A stretch of DNA of 64,000 bases from Oleispira antarctica RB-8 (GCA_000967895.1 FO203512.1:1387350-1451349), one strand, 5' to 3'. Counted from the first letter of the stretch, positions 44,463 to 54,042 are shown. Notes: generated by a model from the sequence alone, not told the origin. Translations and numbers: made by a program.

Positions 44463-45413
44463 ATGCAATTATCGGTTATGAGTTCCCATAAGCAAGCAGT
44501 GAAACCACTTTCTGTGTTAAAAAAAATATGGGTAAGACGTTTATTTCTCTTATTTATCTTGCCAGTACTCTTTTCTGTGCAGGCCTATGCAATTGATCAG
44601 AGTGCAATAGTGAAGGCTTTTCCGCGTGCTGAGCTGATTAAAGAAACTCAACAAAATTATACTGAATATCGTTTAGTACTCTCAGGACTGCAACGTAAAC
44701 TAGCCGTGACTTCCGGTGAGGTTGAACGTTTGATTACGGGTGAGGTTAATCGTCAATTTTGGCAAATATCAACCAATCACAAAGTTGAACAGATACTGGA
44801 TTACTTTTTAGGTCAGTGGCAAGAACAAGGTGCCCAGATTATGTATCGTTGCTCTGGGCTCGATTGCGGTAGCAGTAATTTTTGGGCTAATGGTATTTTC
44901 AGTAACGCTAAGCTATACGGTCGAGATTCCGATCAGGGATATGTGGTGGCGATGATTCCCGGTGACCCTAATCGTATTTATGTTTTGTACGCAGTGGAGC
45001 GTAGCAAAAATAAGTTATATTTCAATCTCGATCAAATAAGCAGTTCAGATGCATTGACGGATAATAACGTTGATCGTCAGAATATCATTGCAGCCTTGCA
45101 AAAAGAGTCGGGTTGGTTGGAAGGATTGAGCACGGTGGATGGTCGTATTGATGAACAAAAATCAGACATTTTATTATCAACCTTAAGAAACTTAGACGTA
45201 ACAATGAAGCGTCGACTTTATCTCGTAGTGCATTGTTATCAGGCCAATAATATGGCGGATAACTTTGCTTGCTCCACTCGATTGGCACAGCAGCTACGAG
45301 CGGCAATTTATCAAGATTTTGAAATACCGGTGTTTGGTCATGGTGCGTTAACATTACCACCAGGCAAAGACTTAAAACCACAACTCAGATTCATGTTGTG
45401 GCCAAGACATTAA
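44463..45413 (+). CDS. DUF4892 domain-containing exported protein
   Basis: A 316-residue protein with a long N-region, then a signal peptide core (RRLFLLFILPVLFSVQAYA, 19 residues, about 25-43) and a DUF4892 domain. FPRAELIKETQQNYTEYRLV fits the family start, and it has a two-Cys segment YRCSGLDCGSSNFW. The ATG at 44463 could be replaced by the downstream ATG at 44478. The family is periplasmic and of unknown function. A second, OmpA-like or FimV-like segment may exist at the end (DVTMKRRLYLVVHCYQ), but this is unclear. Confidence 0.85.
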   Translation: MQLSVMSSHKQAVKPLSVLKKIWVRRLFLLFILPVLFSVQAYAIDQSAIVKAFPRAELIKETQQNYTEYRLVLSGLQRKLAVTSGEVERLITGEVNRQFWQISTNHKVEQILDYFLGQWQEQGAQIMYRCSGLDCGSSNFWANGIFSNAKLYGRDSDQGYVVAMIPGDPNRIYVLYAVERSKNKLYFNLDQISSSDALTDNNVDRQNIIAALQKESGWLEGLSTVDGRIDEQKSDILLSTLRNLDVTMKRRLYLVVHCYQANNMADNFACSTRLAQQLRAAIYQDFEIPVFGHGALTLPPGKDLKPQLRFMLWPRH

Positions 45414-45487
45414 TAATTGAAAAACAGCAATATTGAATAGTTAATAAGCATTACTATTCAAAAATTTTGGCATTGGGAGAAGAAATA

Positions 45488-46453
45488 ATGAGCAAAACAG
45501 TTGCGCTCGTTTTAGGCAGTGGTGGCGCACGTGGCATGGCTCATATTGGTATAATCGAAGAACTTGAAGCTCGTGGTTATGAAATTATATCGGTTTCAGG
45601 TTGCTCTATGGGCTCTGTTATCGGTGGCTTTTATTGTGCGAAAAAGCTCGATGTATTTTATCAATGGGCGAAATCACTGAGTTATATGGACTTATTACGT
45701 TTAGTCGATTTTAGCTTTATTAGTAATGGCGCGATTCGCGGTGACAAAGTATTTTCTGTGCTGTTCGAAATGCTGGGTGACATTCAGATTGAAGATTTAG
45801 AGATTCCCTTTACTGCAGTGGCGACGGATTTATCCAATGCAAAGGAAGTATGGTTTCAGAGAGGCTCTTTAGAGCAGGCTATGCGTGCATCGGTCGCTAT
45901 TCCAGGATTACTTCAACCCGTTAAACGCAATAATAGTTTGTTTGTGGACGGTGGGGTTTTAAATCCTTTACCTATTGCAGCGTCTGTTTCGGCTCATGCA
46001 GATTTTATCATTGCGGTTGATCTGAATGCCGATGTGCCAATTCCAAAGCCTGTGATGATTGAAACTACGGAAGATGATCAATCACTCGTGAACGAGGGCG
46101 AAGATAAAAGTGCTTGGATTAATACGATTGTGAATAAAGCCAGTAATTGGCTGAGTCATGAAGGCAGTTCACCTATAAACGGCGAAAATGTTAAGGACAA
46201 AGTCCAAGCCAGTACGACGAATCTGGGTAAACTCGAGATATTGTATCAAATGTTCGATGTGATGCAGGCGTCATTAAGCCAATATAAAATTGCGGGTTAT
46301 CCACCGGACTTATTGGTGAAAATCCCCAAGGATTCTGCTGAGATGTATGAGTTTCATCGCACAGAAGAACTGGTCAATATGGGGCGCCAGATTGCAAACG
46401 ATGCACTGGATGCATTTGAACAAGGCCATAGCAGTTTATATGGCCAGCGATAG
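45488..46453 (+). CDS. Patatin-like phospholipase
   Basis: A 321-residue hydrolase with the oxyanion loop GSGGARG at 10-16, the nucleophile Ser40 in GCSMG, and the catalytic Asp in VDGGVLNPLP (about 155). It matches the RssA/patatin family that hydrolyses acyl esters of lipids. I chose ATG 45488 with GGAGAAG upstream; a start at 45467 would place the site inside the frame. The C-terminal 120 residues are helical and less conserved. It is a separate gene, 75 bases after DUF4892. Confidence 0.92.
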   Translation: MSKTVALVLGSGGARGMAHIGIIEELEARGYEIISVSGCSMGSVIGGFYCAKKLDVFYQWAKSLSYMDLLRLVDFSFISNGAIRGDKVFSVLFEMLGDIQIEDLEIPFTAVATDLSNAKEVWFQRGSLEQAMRASVAIPGLLQPVKRNNSLFVDGGVLNPLPIAASVSAHADFIIAVDLNADVPIPKPVMIETTEDDQSLVNEGEDKSAWINTIVNKASNWLSHEGSSPINGENVKDKVQASTTNLGKLEILYQMFDVMQASLSQYKIAGYPPDLLVKIPKDSAEMYEFHRTEELVNMGRQIANDALDAFEQGHSSLYGQR

Positions 46454-46487
46454 GCAGCTTATTCTATAGGGGCGGCCGCTTCTAGGC

Positions 46488-46516
46488 TTGGTTGCTTGAC
46501 CGCTCAATGCTAGAAT
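46488..46516 (+). promoter_or_regulatory. Sigma70-type promoter of prmB
   Basis: TTGGTT (46488-46493) and TAGAAT (46511-46516) are 17 bases apart. The predicted start near 46523 is about 25 bases before the GTG start. Confidence 0.55.
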
Positions 46517-46547
46517 GTGGCCCTAAATTTTTATCTTTGGTGCGCCT

Positions 46548-47513
46548 GTGTCCAGTATTTCAGAATCTGATACAACCCCTTTTGTATTATCATATGATGC
46601 CTGTGAAGAAGCATTAAATGAGCTTTCGACCTTCCAAGACATGCTGCGCTGGGGCATCAGCAGGATGAATGAAGCGGAATTGTTTTTCGGCCACGGCACT
46701 GATAATGCTCGCGATGATGCGGTTATGTTGGTGACCCATGCGTTACACCTACCTTGGAACATCGATCACGTTTGGCAAAATGCGAAATTAACACGCACTG
46801 AGCGCCAAACTGTCATTGAGCTATTTACGCGTCGTATTAATGAACGTATGCCGACGCCTTATTTAACCGGTGAAGCGTGGTTTTATGATTTGCCTTTTAT
46901 TGTTGATGAGCGAGTATTAATTCCACGCTCACCGATTGCAGAAATCATCGGGTCGCGTTTTCAGCCTTGGTTGGGTATTAAGTCGGTTCATCGTATTTTG
47001 GATTTATGCACCGGCAGTGGCTGTATTGGTATTGCTTGTGCTACAGAGTTTCCTGAAGCGCATGTTGAGCTGTTGGACATCTCATTTGATGCCCTTGCCT
47101 TAGCCGATGAAAATATTGCTCGTCACCAGTTAGGTGATCGAGTGGTAGCGTTACAGTCGGACCTTTTTAGTGCGGCCGATGGCAGGTACGACATCATTGT
47201 ATCGAACCCTCCGTATGTCGACGCCGACGATATGAACTGTTTACCAGAAGAGTTTCATAATGAACCTGAGCTGGCATTGGCGGCAGGGGACGATGGCTTG
47301 GACTTGGTGCGCATTATGCTTGCTCAAGCGCGCCAATATTTAACGGATGATGGTATTTTTATTGTTGAAGTGGGTAACAGTTGGCCTGCATTAGAAGATG
47401 CTTATCCGACCGTGCCTTTTATGTGGCAAGAGTTTGAGTCCGGTGGTCATGGCGTTTTCGTTTTGACGGCTGATCAATTAGACGAATGTGCTCAAGCGCT
47501 TACTCTAAAATAA
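46548..47513 (+). CDS. prmB: 50S ribosomal protein L3 glutamine methyltransferase
   Basis: A 321-residue N5-glutamine methyltransferase of ribosomal protein L3. It has the PrmB N-terminal region (MLRWGISRMNEAELFFGHGTD, residues about 28-48), SAM motif I ILDLCTGSGCIGIA and the glutamine-binding NPPY (IIVSNPPYVDADDM). GHGTDNARDDA is diagnostic of PrmB rather than PrmC. GTG start, GGTG upstream. It lies 51 bases before aroC, the usual gammaproteobacterial order prmB-aroC. Confidence 0.95.
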   Translation: MSSISESDTTPFVLSYDACEEALNELSTFQDMLRWGISRMNEAELFFGHGTDNARDDAVMLVTHALHLPWNIDHVWQNAKLTRTERQTVIELFTRRINERMPTPYLTGEAWFYDLPFIVDERVLIPRSPIAEIIGSRFQPWLGIKSVHRILDLCTGSGCIGIACATEFPEAHVELLDISFDALALADENIARHQLGDRVVALQSDLFSAADGRYDIIVSNPPYVDADDMNCLPEEFHNEPELALAAGDDGLDLVRIMLAQARQYLTDDGIFIVEVGNSWPALEDAYPTVPFMWQEFESGGHGVFVLTADQLDECAQALTLK

Positions 47514-47564
47514 TACAGTCTTATAATCATTTAAGTATTTATACAATTTATAACGGATACAAAT

Positions 47565-48668
47565 ATGTCGGGTAATACGTTTGGTAAAAGCTTCACAGTA
47601 ACGACTTTTGGTGAAAGTCACGGTATTGCATTAGGTTGCATCGTCGATGGCTGCCCTCCTGGCATCGAGTTGTGCGAAGCTGATTTGCAGCACGATTTGG
47701 ATCTGCGTAAGCCCGGTACGTCTAAATTTACTACCCAGCGTCGCGAACCTGATCAGGTGAAAATATTATCCGGTGTGTTTGAAGGTAAAACGACGGGTAC
47801 GCCGATTGGTATGATCATTGAAAATACCGATCAGCGCTCCAAAGATTACTCGAACATTGCTGATACTTTTCGTCCAGCGCATGCTGATTACGCTTACACT
47901 CACAAATACGGTTTTCGTGATTATCGCGGGGGTGGACGTTCTTCCGCCCGTGAGACAGCCATGCGAGTGGCGGCGGGTGCTGTCGCGAAGAAGTTTCTAT
48001 TAGCTAAAGGCATTGAAGTTCGTGGCTATTTATCTCAGTTAGGTCCGATTAAAATCGATAATGAAAATTTCGATTGGAATGAAGTCCGTAATAATCCATT
48101 TTTCTGCCCTGATTCAACAAAAGTGCCAGAAATGGAAACCTACATGGAAGCACTGCGCAAAGAGTGCAACTCGGTTGGAGCCAAAATAACGGTGACAGCA
48201 ACAGGTCTGAATCCTGGTCTCGGCGAGCCCATCTTTGATCGCTTGGATGCTGAAATAGCCCATGCATTAATGAGCATTAATGCAGTGAAAGGTGTTGAAA
48301 TTGGCGATGGTTTTGATTGTGTTGCTCAAAAAGGCACAGAGCATCGTGATGAAATGAGCCCAGAAGGTTTCTTGGCTAACCACTCTGGTGGAATCGTGGG
48401 TGGCATCAGTACTGGGCAAGATATTATTGCTCACATTGCTTTGAAGCCTACTTCGAGCATGGCAATTCCTGGTCGCTCTATTAACAGTGCCGGTGAAGCA
48501 ATTGAAGTCGTTACTAAAGGACGTCACGATCCTTGTGTGGGCATTCGAGCAACGCCCATTGCGGAAGCGATGCTTGCCATTGTATTGATGGATCATTATC
48601 TTCGAAATCGTGGACAAAATGCTGATGTGGTATGTACAACGCCTATTATTAATGGCCAAGTGGATTAA
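47565..48668 (+). CDS. aroC: Chorismate synthase
   Basis: A 367-residue FMN-dependent enzyme that makes chorismate from 5-enolpyruvylshikimate-3-phosphate, the last step of the shikimate pathway. Diagnostic parts are [21 protein letters not shown] near the start (residues about 12-32), [20 protein letters not shown] and [17 protein letters not shown] near the end. Full length, with no gaps. It follows prmB with a short gap. Confidence 0.97.
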   Translation: MSGNTFGKSFTVTTFGESHGIALGCIVDGCPPGIELCEADLQHDLDLRKPGTSKFTTQRREPDQVKILSGVFEGKTTGTPIGMIIENTDQRSKDYSNIADTFRPAHADYAYTHKYGFRDYRGGGRSSARETAMRVAAGAVAKKFLLAKGIEVRGYLSQLGPIKIDNENFDWNEVRNNPFFCPDSTKVPEMETYMEALRKECNSVGAKITVTATGLNPGLGEPIFDRLDAEIAHALMSINAVKGVEIGDGFDCVAQKGTEHRDEMSPEGFLANHSGGIVGGISTGQDIIAHIALKPTSSMAIPGRSINSAGEAIEVVTKGRHDPCVGIRATPIAEAMLAIVLMDHYLRNRGQNADVVCTTPIINGQVD

Positions 48669-48703
48669 CCTGATCTTAGCGGGTTAATGATTGTTTAACG
48701 GCG

Positions 48704-48750
48704 CGCTAGACCATGCTCATGGATCTAGCGTATTGGCTTTTCTGTTTTAA
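48704..48750 (+). terminator. Terminator after aroC
   Basis: CGCTAGACCATG (48704-48715) pairs with CATGG-A-TCTAGCG (48718-48730), with one bulged A. A broken T-rich tail follows (TTGGCTTTTCTGTTTT). Confidence 0.6.
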
Positions 48751-48810
48751 TGCAGCTGTGTAAAGTACCTTTTTAAAATCCCTACGCGAAAATCTATTTT
48801 AGAGAACTCT

Positions 48811-50046
48811 ATGACCGTGTCGTTGAAAGTGCCGTATTGGCGATTGTCTGGCTTCTACGGCCTTTATTTTGCGCTAATTGGATGCATTATGCCTTTTTGG
48901 GGGCTGTACCTGCAGGAACAGGCTTTTGATGTGGCGGATATTGGTATTTTGCTCGCACTGTTCAGTGGTATTCGTATTTTCGCTCCTAACATCTGGGCAG
49001 GTTGCAGTCACTTAGTTGAAAATTTTATTCCACCTATTCAATTATTGCGCTTAGGCGGCGTGCTGATGGTGGTGTGTTTTTTTGCTATCTATTGGGCAAC
49101 AGAGTTTTGGCATTACGTTATTATCATGCTGGCTTATGGTTTTTTCTGGTCGGCCATTTTACCTCAATATGAAATCCTTACTTTAAAACATATTAAGAAT
49201 GACCTTGATGCGTATAGCAGCATCCGCTTATGGGGATCGATTGGTTTTATTATTCTTGTCAGCTTATTGGGTTGCGTTTTTGATTTTATTAGTCTTAATT
49301 ATTTGCCCGCAATTATGTTGGTTTTGATGCTGGCGATTGTATTTAATAGTTTTGTACTGCCAGCCGCCTCAACTCAAAAGAGTCTGGACGAAACGGGTCA
49401 CAACTTTGCGGTTTCTTCATTAAAGCCAGATAGTGAAAGCATTAATGATGAAAAAGAAATTAATGATCGTTTAGCGGTTGGTATCAATTGGGGCTTGATC
49501 AGTTTTTTACTGATCACCGTTTTATTACAAATAAGCCATGGTCCTTATTATGTATTCTTTAGTATCTACTTACAGCAGTTAGAGTACAGTCATTGGATGA
49601 TTGGCTTGCTTTGGTCATTGGGCGTATTTTCTGAAATTATAATTTTTTGGAAGATATCAATATTCATACAGCGTTGGTCGCTGCGTGAGTTAGTCATTCT
49701 ATCATTGTTGTTAACGGCCGTTCGTTGGCTCATGACAGCTTACTTTTCTGACGTTGGATTTATGCTGATATTCTCTCAATGTTTGCATGCGTTCAGCTTT
49801 GGCTTATTGCATGTGGTTTCAGTGAAATATATTGCGATTTTTTATCCGGGTAAGCAGCAATTACATGGGCAAGCATTATACAGTGGTTTGGGCTTTGGTT
49901 TAGGTGGAGCGCTGGGTGCATACCTTGCTGGGCTGGCTTGGGCAGTCTATGGGGCACAATGGGTATTTATTGCGGCAGCGGCTGTGGCTTTAGCGACCGC
50001 AGTTATTGCTTATTATGGCTTGCCGAGAGGAAACAATGTGGGCTAA
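48811..50046 (+). CDS. MFS transporter, HcaT/nucleoside-symporter-like
   Basis: A 411-residue protein with 12 membrane segments. The start (YWRLSGFYGLYFALIGCIMPFWGLYLQ, described as residues about 9-35) and LWGSIGFIILVSLLG fit the MFS_1-like subfamily that includes the E. coli 3-phenylpropionate transporter HcaT. A charged loop of about 40 residues lies between helices 6 and 7. Substrate is unknown. A single gene; AGAGAAC lies ahead of the ATG. Confidence 0.85.
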   Translation: MTVSLKVPYWRLSGFYGLYFALIGCIMPFWGLYLQEQAFDVADIGILLALFSGIRIFAPNIWAGCSHLVENFIPPIQLLRLGGVLMVVCFFAIYWATEFWHYVIIMLAYGFFWSAILPQYEILTLKHIKNDLDAYSSIRLWGSIGFIILVSLLGCVFDFISLNYLPAIMLVLMLAIVFNSFVLPAASTQKSLDETGHNFAVSSLKPDSESINDEKEINDRLAVGINWGLISFLLITVLLQISHGPYYVFFSIYLQQLEYSHWMIGLLWSLGVFSEIIIFWKISIFIQRWSLRELVILSLLLTAVRWLMTAYFSDVGFMLIFSQCLHAFSFGLLHVVSVKYIAIFYPGKQQLHGQALYSGLGFGLGGALGAYLAGLAWAVYGAQWVFIAAAAVALATAVIAYYGLPRGNNVG

Positions 50047-50139
50047 GCTGGCACGATTCATTAGTTTTGAAGCTAATGTTAACGCTAGCATTAATGTGAA
50101 ATGTAAACTCGTTTAGAAATAACAACAAAGGAGTGTGTA

Positions 50140-50412
50140 ATGAAAATTAATATTGAATTTGATATGACACCTGAGGAATTACGTCGCGCGATGGGGTTGC
50201 CTGATGTGCAAGAATTTCAAAATGAAGTAATGAAAGGCATGATGGAAAAGATGATGTCGGGTGAAGAAGGCTACGATGCAATGAGCCTATTTAAGCCGAT
50301 GATGTCTGAAAGCATGAAGTCCGTTGATAAGGCTCAGAAAACCTTCATGAATCTTATGTCGGGTTATATGAAAGGCGCTGCTACGGGAGATTCTGATTCA
50401 ACCGAAAAATAA
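50140..50412 (+). CDS. DUF6489 family protein, PHA-locus associated
   Basis: A 90-residue Met-rich, helical protein (MKINIEFDMTPEELRRAMGLPDVQEFQNEV, residues 1-30). The TPEELRR-x-GLPDVQ pattern matches DUF6489, which I recall as common near phasin and PHA synthase genes. AAAGGAG lies before the ATG. The Met-rich helices (MEKMMSG, KPMMSESM) look amphipathic, as in granule-associated proteins. Function is unknown. Confidence 0.8.
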   Translation: MKINIEFDMTPEELRRAMGLPDVQEFQNEVMKGMMEKMMSGEEGYDAMSLFKPMMSESMKSVDKAQKTFMNLMSGYMKGAATGDSDSTEK

Positions 50413-50753
50413 CTTTTCAATAAAATAATTCTATAATTAAAAAAATTAATATTGAGTTTTTATTATGACTTTACATTATAATAAATATTCTTTATTTATA
50501 GGCTTTTTACTCTAATTTATCATAATTTTATTAGCCCGTTTGCTGACTAAAGCTACAGTAAATTCCCAGCGTTTTTTTTAATACTTGATCTTTGTCAATG
50601 TTGTTATACATACCCCAAAAAATACTCATACGAAAAGATTATTTTCTTTAAAATAGTGTTACTTTCAGTGGCATGGGTAACATAAATGTAACATATTTGT
50701 GGCTACAATCTTTGTACCCGTACTGGAAAGCAAAACCTTGAAGGAGTAAGACC
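50413..50753 (+). other. AT-rich gap upstream of the phasin gene
   Basis: A 341-base, very AT-rich region without a gene. Near the 3' end are the half-site words TGTTAC (50657-50662), GTAACAT (50677-50683) and GTAACAT (50688-50694), then TACAAT (50704-50709) as a possible -10. It probably holds the phasin promoter and a regulator site. Confidence 0.5.
50657..50694. promoter_or_regulatory. Repeated GTAACAT half-sites before the phasin promoter
   Basis: Two direct copies of GTAACAT are 11 bp apart (one helical turn), with an inverted TGTTAC 14 bp upstream. They lie just before a TACAAT -10-like box, as expected for an operator or activator site. Confidence 0.4.
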
Positions 50754-51149
50754 ATGCAAGAGAATATTTTAAACGCATTTGCTGAGCAAACTAAAAACCT
50801 ATATAGCCCAATGCAGAAGTTTAGTGCTTTGTTTGTAGGCAATATGGAAAAAATGACTGAATTCCAACTAAATGCAATTAAGTCGTATGCAGATGCTGGT
50901 ATTGATCAAATGAAAAAAGCTGCTGAAATTAAAGACGCTGATTCTATGCGTTCTTTTTCTTCTTCACAGGCTGAAGCAACAACTGAACTTAACAAAAAAA
51001 TCATGGAAGATGCAAAATCTCTTTCTGAAATGGCTGTAGAGTTTAAAGATCAAGTTGAAGCTATTATGGAAGATGCTCGTGGAACTGCTACTTCAGCAGC
51101 TGCTGCGGCAACGGCTCCTAACAAAGCTAAGGCTTCTAAAGCAGCATAA
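50754..51149 (+). CDS. phaP: Phasin
   Basis: A 131-residue granule-coating protein, mostly amphipathic helix (LNAFAEQTKNLYSPMQKFSALF...NMEKMTEFQLNAIKSYADAGIDQMKKAAEI) with an Ala/Thr/Lys-rich tail (GTATSAAAAATAPNKAKASK). It fits the phasin_2 family. It binds polyhydroxybutyrate granules and controls their size. GAAGGAG precedes the ATG. A strong terminator follows, so it can be made in excess over PhaC, as usual for phasins. Confidence 0.92.
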   Translation: MQENILNAFAEQTKNLYSPMQKFSALFVGNMEKMTEFQLNAIKSYADAGIDQMKKAAEIKDADSMRSFSSSQAEATTELNKKIMEDAKSLSEMAVEFKDQVEAIMEDARGTATSAAAAATAPNKAKASKAA

Positions 51150-51163
51150 TTGCTTTAGTCGAT

Positions 51164-51218
51164 AAAAACCGCTTGTTCAGTGATGGCTTATGGCTCGTTA
51201 CTGCTGGCGGTTTTTTTT
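51164..51218 (+). terminator. Terminator between the phasin gene and phaC
   Basis: AAAACCGC (51165-51172) pairs with GCGGTTTT around a long, partly paired loop, followed by T8. It lies 15 bases after the phasin stop. Confidence 0.7.
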
Positions 51219-51257
51219 ATTCTTTTTATCTATCGTCGTTATTTCAGGGATTAAGAA

Positions 51258-53057
51258 ATGAGTCAGCCAGTTGAGAATACCATCACCGATTTTATGGAAA
51301 TGGCAACGAAAGCCAGTGACCAAGCTTATCGTTTTTGGGAAAAAGCAGCGAATCCAAAAAACAGTAATGAGGATCCTTCTGCTTCAATTATGAATGATTT
51401 TAGTAAGGCCTTTGAAGAACTGGGTGATGCATTTTATCGAAATCCCACTAAGGTTGTCGCTGACCAAGTTCAATTAATGCAAAAGCAGCAGGCGTTATTT
51501 CAAAATACGGCACTAAAATTTTTAGGTAAAGAGACTGAAGCTGTCATTAGTCCTGAGAAAGGTGATCGCCGTTTTAACGATGCTGAGTGGACTGATAATG
51601 TAATGTTTGATTATATCAAACAGTTTTATCTTTTACAGAGTAAGTCATTAACCGATATGGTGGGTGATGTGGATGGCTTATCTGAAAAAAGTCGTCAAAA
51701 GGTTGATTATTTATTACGTCAACTTGTTAGTGCATTATCGCCAACGAACTTTGCTGGTTTAAATCCCGAAGTCATTCGTAAAACATTAGAAACCGGCGGT
51801 GCCAATTTATTAGATGGTATGGAACAGTTGTTAAAAGACTTAGATGCAAGCCAAGGTGGTAGTCTTAATATTTCCATGACAGATATGGATGCTTTTAAAG
51901 TAGGGCGTAATGTTGCGACTACGAAAGGCAAGGTCGTTTATCAGACGGATATGATGCAATTAATTCAATATTCGCCCACGACGGAAAACGTTAAGAAACG
52001 GCCGTTGTTGGTGATCCCTCCTTTTATTAATAAATATTACATTCTAGATTTGCGTGAAAAAAACTCGTATCTAAAATGGCTCGTCGATCAAGGTCATACT
52101 GTATTTTGTATTTCTTGGGTTAACCCAGGGCCAAGTTTGCGCGATAAAAGCTTTGAAGACTATATGTTAGAAGGTCCTGTTGCTGCGCTGGATGCTATTG
52201 AGAAAGCAACCGGTGAGAAAGAGATTAATGCCATTGGTTATTGTGTGGGCGGTACTCTTTTAGCGACAACGCTGAGCTACTTGCAGAAGAAGAAAGACGA
52301 ACGCATTAAATCGGCGACTTTCTTGGCAACGTTAATCGACTTTAAAGACCCCGGCGAAATTGGTGTGTTTATTAACGAGACCGCAATTTCTGCATTAGAA
52401 AAGCAAATGGATGCGGTGGGCTATTTTGATGGTCGAGCGATGGCGTTCAGCTTTAATACCCTGCGTGAGAAAGATTTGTTTTGGTCTTTCTTTATCAATA
52501 ACTATTTGAAAGGCAAGCGGCCAACGGCGTTTGATTTATTGTACTGGAACTCAGACTCTACTAATTTACCTGCAGCCATGCATTCTTATTATTTGCGTAA
52601 CATGTATTTGCACAACAAATTAAAAGAAAAAAATGGTTTGGAATTAGCAGGCGTTAGAATTGACCTTTCTGCGGTGAAAGTGCCGACTTACTTCTTATCG
52701 ACTGCGCAAGATCATATTGCTATGTGGAAGGGTACTTACGACGGTGCTAAGAATTTATCGGGTAAATCACGCTTTGTATTAGGTGGCTCTGGGCATATCG
52801 CCGGTGTAGTGAATCCACCAGAAGCGAATAAATACGGTTATTGGACCAATGATGCTTTACCAGAAACGGCAGATGCTTGGTATCAAGATGCGAAGCAGAA
52901 TGATGGCTCTTGGTGGACAGACTGGCAAGACTGGGCCACAAAAGAAGATAACGCTCAGGTTGCCAAGCGTATACCAGGAGACGGTAAGCTTACGATTATC
53001 GAAGATGCCCCCGGTAGTTATGTTCAAGCTAAAATAGTGAATGTTGTAAATAAGTAA
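51258..53057 (+). CDS. phaC: Class I polyhydroxyalkanoate synthase
   Basis: A 599-residue enzyme that polymerises 3-hydroxyacyl-CoA into PHA. The lipase-like box GYCVGG has the nucleophilic Cys329. The catalytic Asp lies in AQDHIA and the His in GGSGHIAGVVNPP. The N-terminal 200 residues form the variable dimerisation region (SQPVENTITDFMEMA...). Length fits class I (about 560-610). The gene lies downstream of the phasin gene but after its terminator; phaA/phaB are not in the window. Monomers may come from beta-oxidation or from acetoacetyl-CoA reductase elsewhere. Confidence 0.95.
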   Translation: MSQPVENTITDFMEMATKASDQAYRFWEKAANPKNSNEDPSASIMNDFSKAFEELGDAFYRNPTKVVADQVQLMQKQQALFQNTALKFLGKETEAVISPEKGDRRFNDAEWTDNVMFDYIKQFYLLQSKSLTDMVGDVDGLSEKSRQKVDYLLRQLVSALSPTNFAGLNPEVIRKTLETGGANLLDGMEQLLKDLDASQGGSLNISMTDMDAFKVGRNVATTKGKVVYQTDMMQLIQYSPTTENVKKRPLLVIPPFINKYYILDLREKNSYLKWLVDQGHTVFCISWVNPGPSLRDKSFEDYMLEGPVAALDAIEKATGEKEINAIGYCVGGTLLATTLSYLQKKKDERIKSATFLATLIDFKDPGEIGVFINETAISALEKQMDAVGYFDGRAMAFSFNTLREKDLFWSFFINNYLKGKRPTAFDLLYWNSDSTNLPAAMHSYYLRNMYLHNKLKEKNGLELAGVRIDLSAVKVPTYFLSTAQDHIAMWKGTYDGAKNLSGKSRFVLGGSGHIAGVVNPPEANKYGYWTNDALPETADAWYQDAKQNDGSWWTDWQDWATKEDNAQVAKRIPGDGKLTIIEDAPGSYVQAKIVNVVNK

Positions 53058-53091
53058 TCACTAGGTCAAAACTTACTCAGATAGGCTTATT

Positions 53092-53143
53092 TGCCGGCTC
53101 ATTATAATATTTAGTAATATTATTTAATCAGCCGGCATTTTTT
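53092..53143 (+). terminator. Terminator of phaC with nested second stem
   Basis: TGCCGGCT (53092-53099) pairs with AGCCGGCA (53130-53137) and a T6 run follows. Inside the 30-base loop a second perfect stem, ATAATATT/AATATTAT (53104-53111, 53116-53123) with a TAGT loop, forms. Confidence 0.85.
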
Positions 53144-53224
53144 ATTCTATAAAAATAACTTATGATGCTGATTCGCTTATATTCTTTTATATATTAGTTT
53201 CATGTTTTAGGTGGTTCTTTAGCC

Positions 53225-53677
53225 ATGTCGTCTTATGATCAAGAATCGATAGTCTATGGTATTATTCGGGATATCCCAGCAGGGGGGGAGCTCGAAGCAT
53301 ACCGCCGTCGCCGAACTAACTGGTCGGCCGTTCAGGAATTACCCTCGAGTCTTGATGACGATTGGCCTTTTCTATCTCGTGAAATGTTCTCTATGCCCGG
53401 ACCTGATGTGTACTCTGGTACATATCATACTCAGCTGGTTCATTTTGCGGCATCCTATAACTCCATTGAATACGAATGGGAGCGTTGGATTAGTCGCTTT
53501 GAAGCAATGTTGCGCACTATGTATTGGTCCAGTGTAACGGTACATCTTGAAACAGAGCTGTCGGGCAAGCACACTTTTTCTTGGGAAAGCACAGAAAGCG
53601 GTCATAATCCAAATGACAGTGAACTGAAAATGGTATGTGAGTGGGAGCGTGAATCTAATTTCTCTCACCGTCGTTAA
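53225..53677 (+). CDS. Hypothetical protein downstream of phaC
   Basis: A 150-residue protein, Trp/Tyr/Ser-rich and acidic, with no signal peptide or membrane segment. Visible segments are WPFLSREMFSMPGPDVYSGTY and SIEYEWERWISRFEAML. AGGTGG lies about 10 bases ahead of the ATG. I do not recognise the family. It follows the phaC terminator and precedes yheU by 45 bases, so it may be in an operon with yheU and the small coiled-coil gene. Confidence 0.6.
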   Translation: MSSYDQESIVYGIIRDIPAGGELEAYRRRRTNWSAVQELPSSLDDDWPFLSREMFSMPGPDVYSGTYHTQLVHFAASYNSIEYEWERWISRFEAMLRTMYWSSVTVHLETELSGKHTFSWESTESGHNPNDSELKMVCEWERESNFSHRR

Positions 53678-53722
53678 TATCCTGTAATCCCCGTCTCCCT
53701 ATTCAATATCGAAAGGACAACT

Positions 53723-54001
53723 ATGTCTGATTTCCACAGTGCGCCGCCCGAGTATGATGACGAAGAAGCGGGTGTCATCGAAATACCCTATCAAGGTTTA
53801 TCAAAAGATGCGCTCGCCGGTATAGTGCAAGAGTTTGCCAGCCGGGATGGCACTGATTATGGGGAGTTTGAGTGCAGCTTAGCGGATAAGATTTCTCAAA
53901 TTGAAGGGCAATTAAAAACAGGTCATTTAACCTTATTATTTGACCCTGTTAGCCAAAGCTGCCAGATTGTTAATAGTCGAGACTGGAAATCAAATACTTG
54001 A
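53723..54001 (+). CDS. yheU: YheU family protein (UPF0270)
   Basis: A 92-residue protein. IEIPYQGLSKDALAGIVQEF and RDGTDYGEFECSLADKISQIEGQL match the UPF0270 (YheU) family, whose role is unknown. The first 18 residues are an acidic addition relative to E. coli. AAAGGAC lies before the ATG. It lies between an unrecognised gene and a small coiled-coil gene, all on the same strand. Confidence 0.88.
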   Translation: MSDFHSAPPEYDDEEAGVIEIPYQGLSKDALAGIVQEFASRDGTDYGEFECSLADKISQIEGQLKTGHLTLLFDPVSQSCQIVNSRDWKSNT

Positions 54002-54042
54002 TATCATCGAACGGCTGATTTTATTGTGAATAAGGGGGCTGT

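Noticed and set aside
48267-48659. A 130-codon frame on the minus strand opposite aroC.
   Set aside because: It lies wholly inside aroC, its composition mirrors the aroC codons, and it has no family features.
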